In this document: positions 61,141 to 64,000 of the stretch, in pieces | Numbering within the stretch: the first letter of the stretch is position 1 | Layout of the letters: the number at the start of each line of letters is the position of its first letter | Source of the DNA: Candidatus Omnitrophota bacterium | GTDB lineage: Bacteria; Omnitrophota; Omnitrophia; Omnitrophales; Aquincolibacteriaceae | NCBI GenBank assembly: GCA_020632475.1 | Contig: JACKFM010000001.1 | Coordinates: 434,001-498,000, forward strand | Reading direction: 5' to 3' | DNA length: 64,000 nt | Translations under genes and position numbers: made by a program | The notes under the pieces: model-generated | The model's database searches: none | Told to the model about the DNA's origin: nothing | The model's input: the letters and a program-made list of their open reading frames with translations, nothing else

Positions 61141-63938
61141 GCAAATGTTCCGGCAGAGACAATACTTAACCGGTCCGGGTGAAAGAGTTTTTTAACGGCA
61201 GTATTTACCTCGGATAAGGTGATTTTTCCAATGATGGACGGGTAGTCATCCAGGTAGCCCAGACCGAGACCAGTTTGTTCGCTGGTGAGTATTCTCCAGG
61301 CGGTTCCTTCCGAGGTCGATAGGCTGACTTTAAATCGGCCGATGAGGGTTTTCTTTTCTTCAATCAATTCGTTTTCACTAATCCCCTCATCAGCAAAAAG
61401 AGTCAATTGTTTAAGCGTTTCGCTAATGCCGCGGTCAACGACCTTTGGATTAACAATCAGATGAATCATCCAATGTCCTTCGTGTCTTTCGGTCAGCCCT
61501 GAAAATTCAGAGTAAATGGAATAGGTGAGGCCCAATTCATCGCGTACGGTATTGGAAAGGCGTGCCGAAAAATCACCGCCTAAGATGTAGTTAGCCAGAA
61601 AGGCTGCGTAATAATCGGGATCAAGCCGTTTAAGGGGGAGGACATGCCCCATCACGATGTCAACTTTTGATTTCTCGGCTATTTTAACCTGTTTGTGCAC
61701 ACCTTTTTTCTCCGCATCGGGTTTTGGGTAGACGGTCTGAGAGGTTTTGGCCGTCCATCCGGCAAAGGCTTCACGAACTGCTGAAGACAGAAGATTATGA
61801 TCTGTGTCACCGGCTGCAACGATGATCATCTGTTGCGGACCAAAGTGCTCTTGGTGAAATTTAACCAGGTCCTGCTGCTTTATTTTTTGCAGTTTCTTGA
61901 GTTGCTCATCGGTCGGTTCATCATGATAAGGATGTTTTTTTGGATAAAGGATACGCGATAATTCTCCGGCGGCTTGAGAGGCCGTATCGGTTTTGATATG
62001 GATAAGATCAACATATAGGCGTTGTTTTTGTTTTTCAAACTCCTGGGCGTCAAAGGCCGGTTCACGCAGCTGTTCGGCAATTAAGTTGATAACCAGAGGA
62101 ATGTCTTTTTTGAGGCACATGGCTTTGAATCCGACCCGTTCCTGATCCAAATCAAAAGCAATTGAAGCGCCGATGCTCTCAAGCAGGCCGGCAATCTCAA
62201 ACCGGTTATGCTTAAGCGTCCCTTCTTCGAGCATATTCACCACAAGCGAGGGGAGAACGGAATCATCGCTGTAGGCATATCCGGCACCGTCAAATGAACC
62301 GACCAGGGTTACGGCATCTTTTAAGCCCGTTTGGATACTCATGACTTTGATCCCGTTTTCTTCGGTACTTGCGATTCGTTTTTGATAAGAGAGATTAAAC
62401 CGCTCTTCCTGATTCTGTGCCGATGCCGTTGTTAGAATCGCTGAGGCTGCAGGCTCAGTGTCGATACCTGCCTTCTGTTCTTCAAGGAATGCATTTTTGT
62501 CCGCACCGGTCAGATTTTTCTTTGCCGGCATTTGAGTATTTTTCGAGATCAGATAAGCGGTCGTCATTTGTGAATCAACCAGATATTTTGCGGCAGCGGT
62601 TTGAACATCAGCGGCAGAGACCTCACGGATTTTTTCCGGATAACGGACAAAAAATGTCCAATCACCGCCTGAGATTGCTTCGCTGATATCGCTGGCCATG
62701 GCAAAAGAGCCATCGCGTGAAAAAAGAAGATTGGCCTCAAGCATATTTTTAGCGTTGGTCAATTCGGTTTCTGTTACGCCGTTTTCGGCAATATCGCGGT
62801 AGGCCGCAAGAATCAGATCTTGTAAATCGTCGTGAGCCGTTTCGGGTGCGGCCACGGCATGTGTAATTAAGAGGCCGGGATCATGTGATTTTGAAATATC
62901 GGTACGTACTTCGACGGCCAGTCCGCTGTCAACCAGAAGGCGGTAGAGCCGGCTATTTTTTCCGCTTGAGAGAATCTGGCAGAGTAGATCAAGCGCAGGG
63001 ATGTCTGGATGGGTCATTCCCGGAATCTTATGTGCCACCATGACCGACTCAAGCTGGTCTTCACGCCGCACTTCGGTATGCCGAAACCCGTTTTGTGCAG
63101 GTTCGGTGATATTCATCGACGGAACCGGATCGGAGCTGCGGGGGACCGATCCGAAAAAATGTGAAATTTTTTCAAGGGTCTCTGCCGTATTGAAATCTCC
63201 GATAATCGTCAGGTATGCATTGTTGGGCCAGTAATAGAGATCATAGAAATGGTGCAGATCTTCGGAGGTAACGGCCTCAATGTCTTCACGAAAACCGATC
63301 ACGGGATAATGGTAGGGATGAGTCTTAAAGGCCTCGCCCCAAAGCGCATAATGCAGCATGGTGATCGGTGAGTTTTCGATTTTTTCAAGCTCGCTGTGGA
63401 CCACATGCATCTCCGAGGCCAGGTCTTCGGCCTTGAAAAGCGAGCCGCGCATTCGTTGGGATTCGATATCCAGTGCGACATCCAGATGATCGCTGGGGAT
63501 CGTCTCATAATAATTGGTGCCGTCCTGCCAGGTGGTGGCGTTTAAATGGGCTCCGACGCTTTGAAGAACGCGGGCAATGGCCGTTCCTTTGGCCTTTTGG
63601 TATTTTTCGGTTCCCTTGAACATCATGTGCTCAAGCAGATGGGCAGAACCCCGTAAGCCTTCGGTTTCATGACGCGAACCGACCTGATAATTCACCATGA
63701 CCGTGGCCACAGGAGCGGAATGATCTTCCATCAAAAGGACGTGCAGCCCATTGGATTTGAGTTCGTATTCATGAATGCCGCCCGTTTCACGGACAAACGC
63801 AAAAGTGTCAGTTTGTTCAGTTTGTGCCATAAGAGGTCCTGCCCCGCAAAGAATCAAGAGCCCGAGCCATGCGGCCCGGGACATGATGAAAAAAGAAGAA
63901 TAATTCTTTAAAAAAAGACAATAATGCTTAAGCCTCAC
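61101..63938 (-). CDS. M16 family zinc peptidase, two-domain
   Basis: The 945-residue exported peptidase has a signal sequence ending at L-M-A (about residue 38), then an M16 N-half with the inverted zinc motif H-L-L-E-H (His100, Glu103, His104) and a downstream E-x6-E region, and a C-half without HxxEH, as in bacterial two-domain M16 enzymes (PqqL or YhfN-like). It probably degrades peptides outside the cytoplasmic membrane. GTG 63938 has AAAGGG 6 nt upstream; ATG 63884 gives a shorter signal and remains possible. The tail Q-T-T-D ... E-T-T-D is repeat-encoded. The remaining 62 nt to the right edge show no clear promoter. Confidence 0.92.
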   Translation of the reverse strand: MRLKHYCLFLKNYSSFFIMSRAAWLGLLILCGAGPLMAQTEQTDTFAFVRETGGIHEYELKSNGLHVLLMEDHSAPVATVMVNYQVGSRHETEGLRGSAHLLEHMMFKGTEKYQKAKGTAIARVLQSVGAHLNATTWQDGTNYYETIPSDHLDVALDIESQRMRGSLFKAEDLASEMHVVHSELEKIENSPITMLHYALWGEAFKTHPYHYPVIGFREDIEAVTSEDLHHFYDLYYWPNNAYLTIIGDFNTAETLEKISHFFGSVPRSSDPVPSMNITEPAQNGFRHTEVRREDQLESVMVAHKIPGMTHPDIPALDLLCQILSSGKNSRLYRLLVDSGLAVEVRTDISKSHDPGLLITHAVAAPETAHDDLQDLILAAYRDIAENGVTETELTNAKNMLEANLLFSRDGSFAMASDISEAISGGDWTFFVRYPEKIREVSAADVQTAAAKYLVDSQMTTAYLISKNTQMPAKKNLTGADKNAFLEEQKAGIDTEPAASAILTTASAQNQEERFNLSYQKRIASTEENGIKVMSIQTGLKDAVTLVGSFDGAGYAYSDDSVLPSLVVNMLEEGTLKHNRFEIAGLLESIGASIAFDLDQERVGFKAMCLKKDIPLVINLIAEQLREPAFDAQEFEKQKQRLYVDLIHIKTDTASQAAGELSRILYPKKHPYHDEPTDEQLKKLQKIKQQDLVKFHQEHFGPQQMIIVAAGDTDHNLLSSAVREAFAGWTAKTSQTVYPKPDAEKKGVHKQVKIAEKSKVDIVMGHVLPLKRLDPDYYAAFLANYILGGDFSARLSNTVRDELGLTYSIYSEFSGLTERHEGHWMIHLIVNPKVVDRGISETLKQLTLFADEGISENELIEEKKTLIGRFKVSLSTSEGTAWRILTSEQTGLGLGYLDDYPSIIGKITLSEVNTAVKKLFHPDRLSIVSAGTFAKQTTDNKPETTD

Positions 63939-64000
63939 TTTTAACCCTTTATCCGTTTGGCCTCATAGTGTACCCTCTCAAGCGGCTTAATACCAGTGAC

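Noticed and set aside
1..64000. Prophage, insertion sequence or integrative element
   Set aside because: No transposase, integrase or phage structural gene was seen. The repeats are short non-coding hairpins.

Overview
The window is chromosomal DNA from a Gram-negative-type bacterium of moderate GC content. It has signal peptides, a lipoprotein, an M16 periplasmic-type peptidase and MscS, and no phage, IS or CRISPR. The best guess is a deep-branching candidate-phylum lineage, most likely Candidatus Omnitrophota (OP3). This rests on the giant multidomain protein with recurring S-E-L/M-R linkers, the cyanobacterial/plastid-type IspH and the very repeat-rich intergenic DNA. The taxon is an inference; no rRNA gene is present.

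Layout. 1-17.6 kb: one giant reading frame of more than 5,860 codons, cut by the left edge. It carries a CaCA-exchanger-like membrane module, two HExxH zincin-like modules, a protein-kinase-like module, two SAM-methyltransferase-like modules and a diverged internal duplication, strung together by about 16 short [S/A/P/T/V/K]-E-[L/M]-R linker motifs. 17.6-18.2 kb: hairpin repeats and a tRNA with CAT anticodon. 18.2-29.2 kb: a dense housekeeping run tilS-ftsH-folP-yebC-ruvC-ruvA-pilZ-ruvB, then DUF2905-cdaA-cdaR (c-di-AMP synthesis)-pdxJ-nnrD. 29.2-31.7 kb: a repeat-rich convergent junction and hppA (membrane pyrophosphatase, minus strand). 31.9-37.7 kb: lemA, two TPM-domain genes, cstA, mscS and an unknown gene. 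37.9-42.8 kb: treY-treZ (trehalose from glucan ends). 42.9-44.0 kb: dsbA-like and doxX/mauE-like genes.

44.0-48.0 kb holds tRNA-Phe with a promoter and a roughly 300-nt leader of covarying hairpins, a ROK kinase, a second hairpin array with tRNA-Arg, an M48-like lipoprotein that has lost zinc ligands, two small paralogous genes, and a 165-nt nested inverted repeat just upstream of a P-loop kinase/dCMP deaminase fusion. 49.0-60.3 kb: ispH, grx, a pteridine-reductase-like SDR, queD-like, addB, addA, a 59-residue zinc-ribbon gene too small for routine calling, gph-like and trmI-like. 60.3-63.9 kb: a HAD phosphatase and an M16 peptidase on the minus strand.

Two cross-cutting patterns stand out. 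First, the intergenic spaces are filled with hairpin elements whose stem sequences differ from copy to copy but stay self-complementary inside a constant frame (17.6, 35.9, 44.2, 45.5 kb). Second, several genes end exactly at the edge of such an element, so that the element supplies the stop codon or the last residues (mscS, hppA, nnrD, addB, the M16 gene, the M48 gene). The strongest candidates for undescribed biology are the giant S-E-L/M-R protein, the covarying hairpin arrays next to tRNAs, and the structured element plus kinase/deaminase pair, which resembles in layout the AvcI-AvcD (DcdV) phage-defence module.
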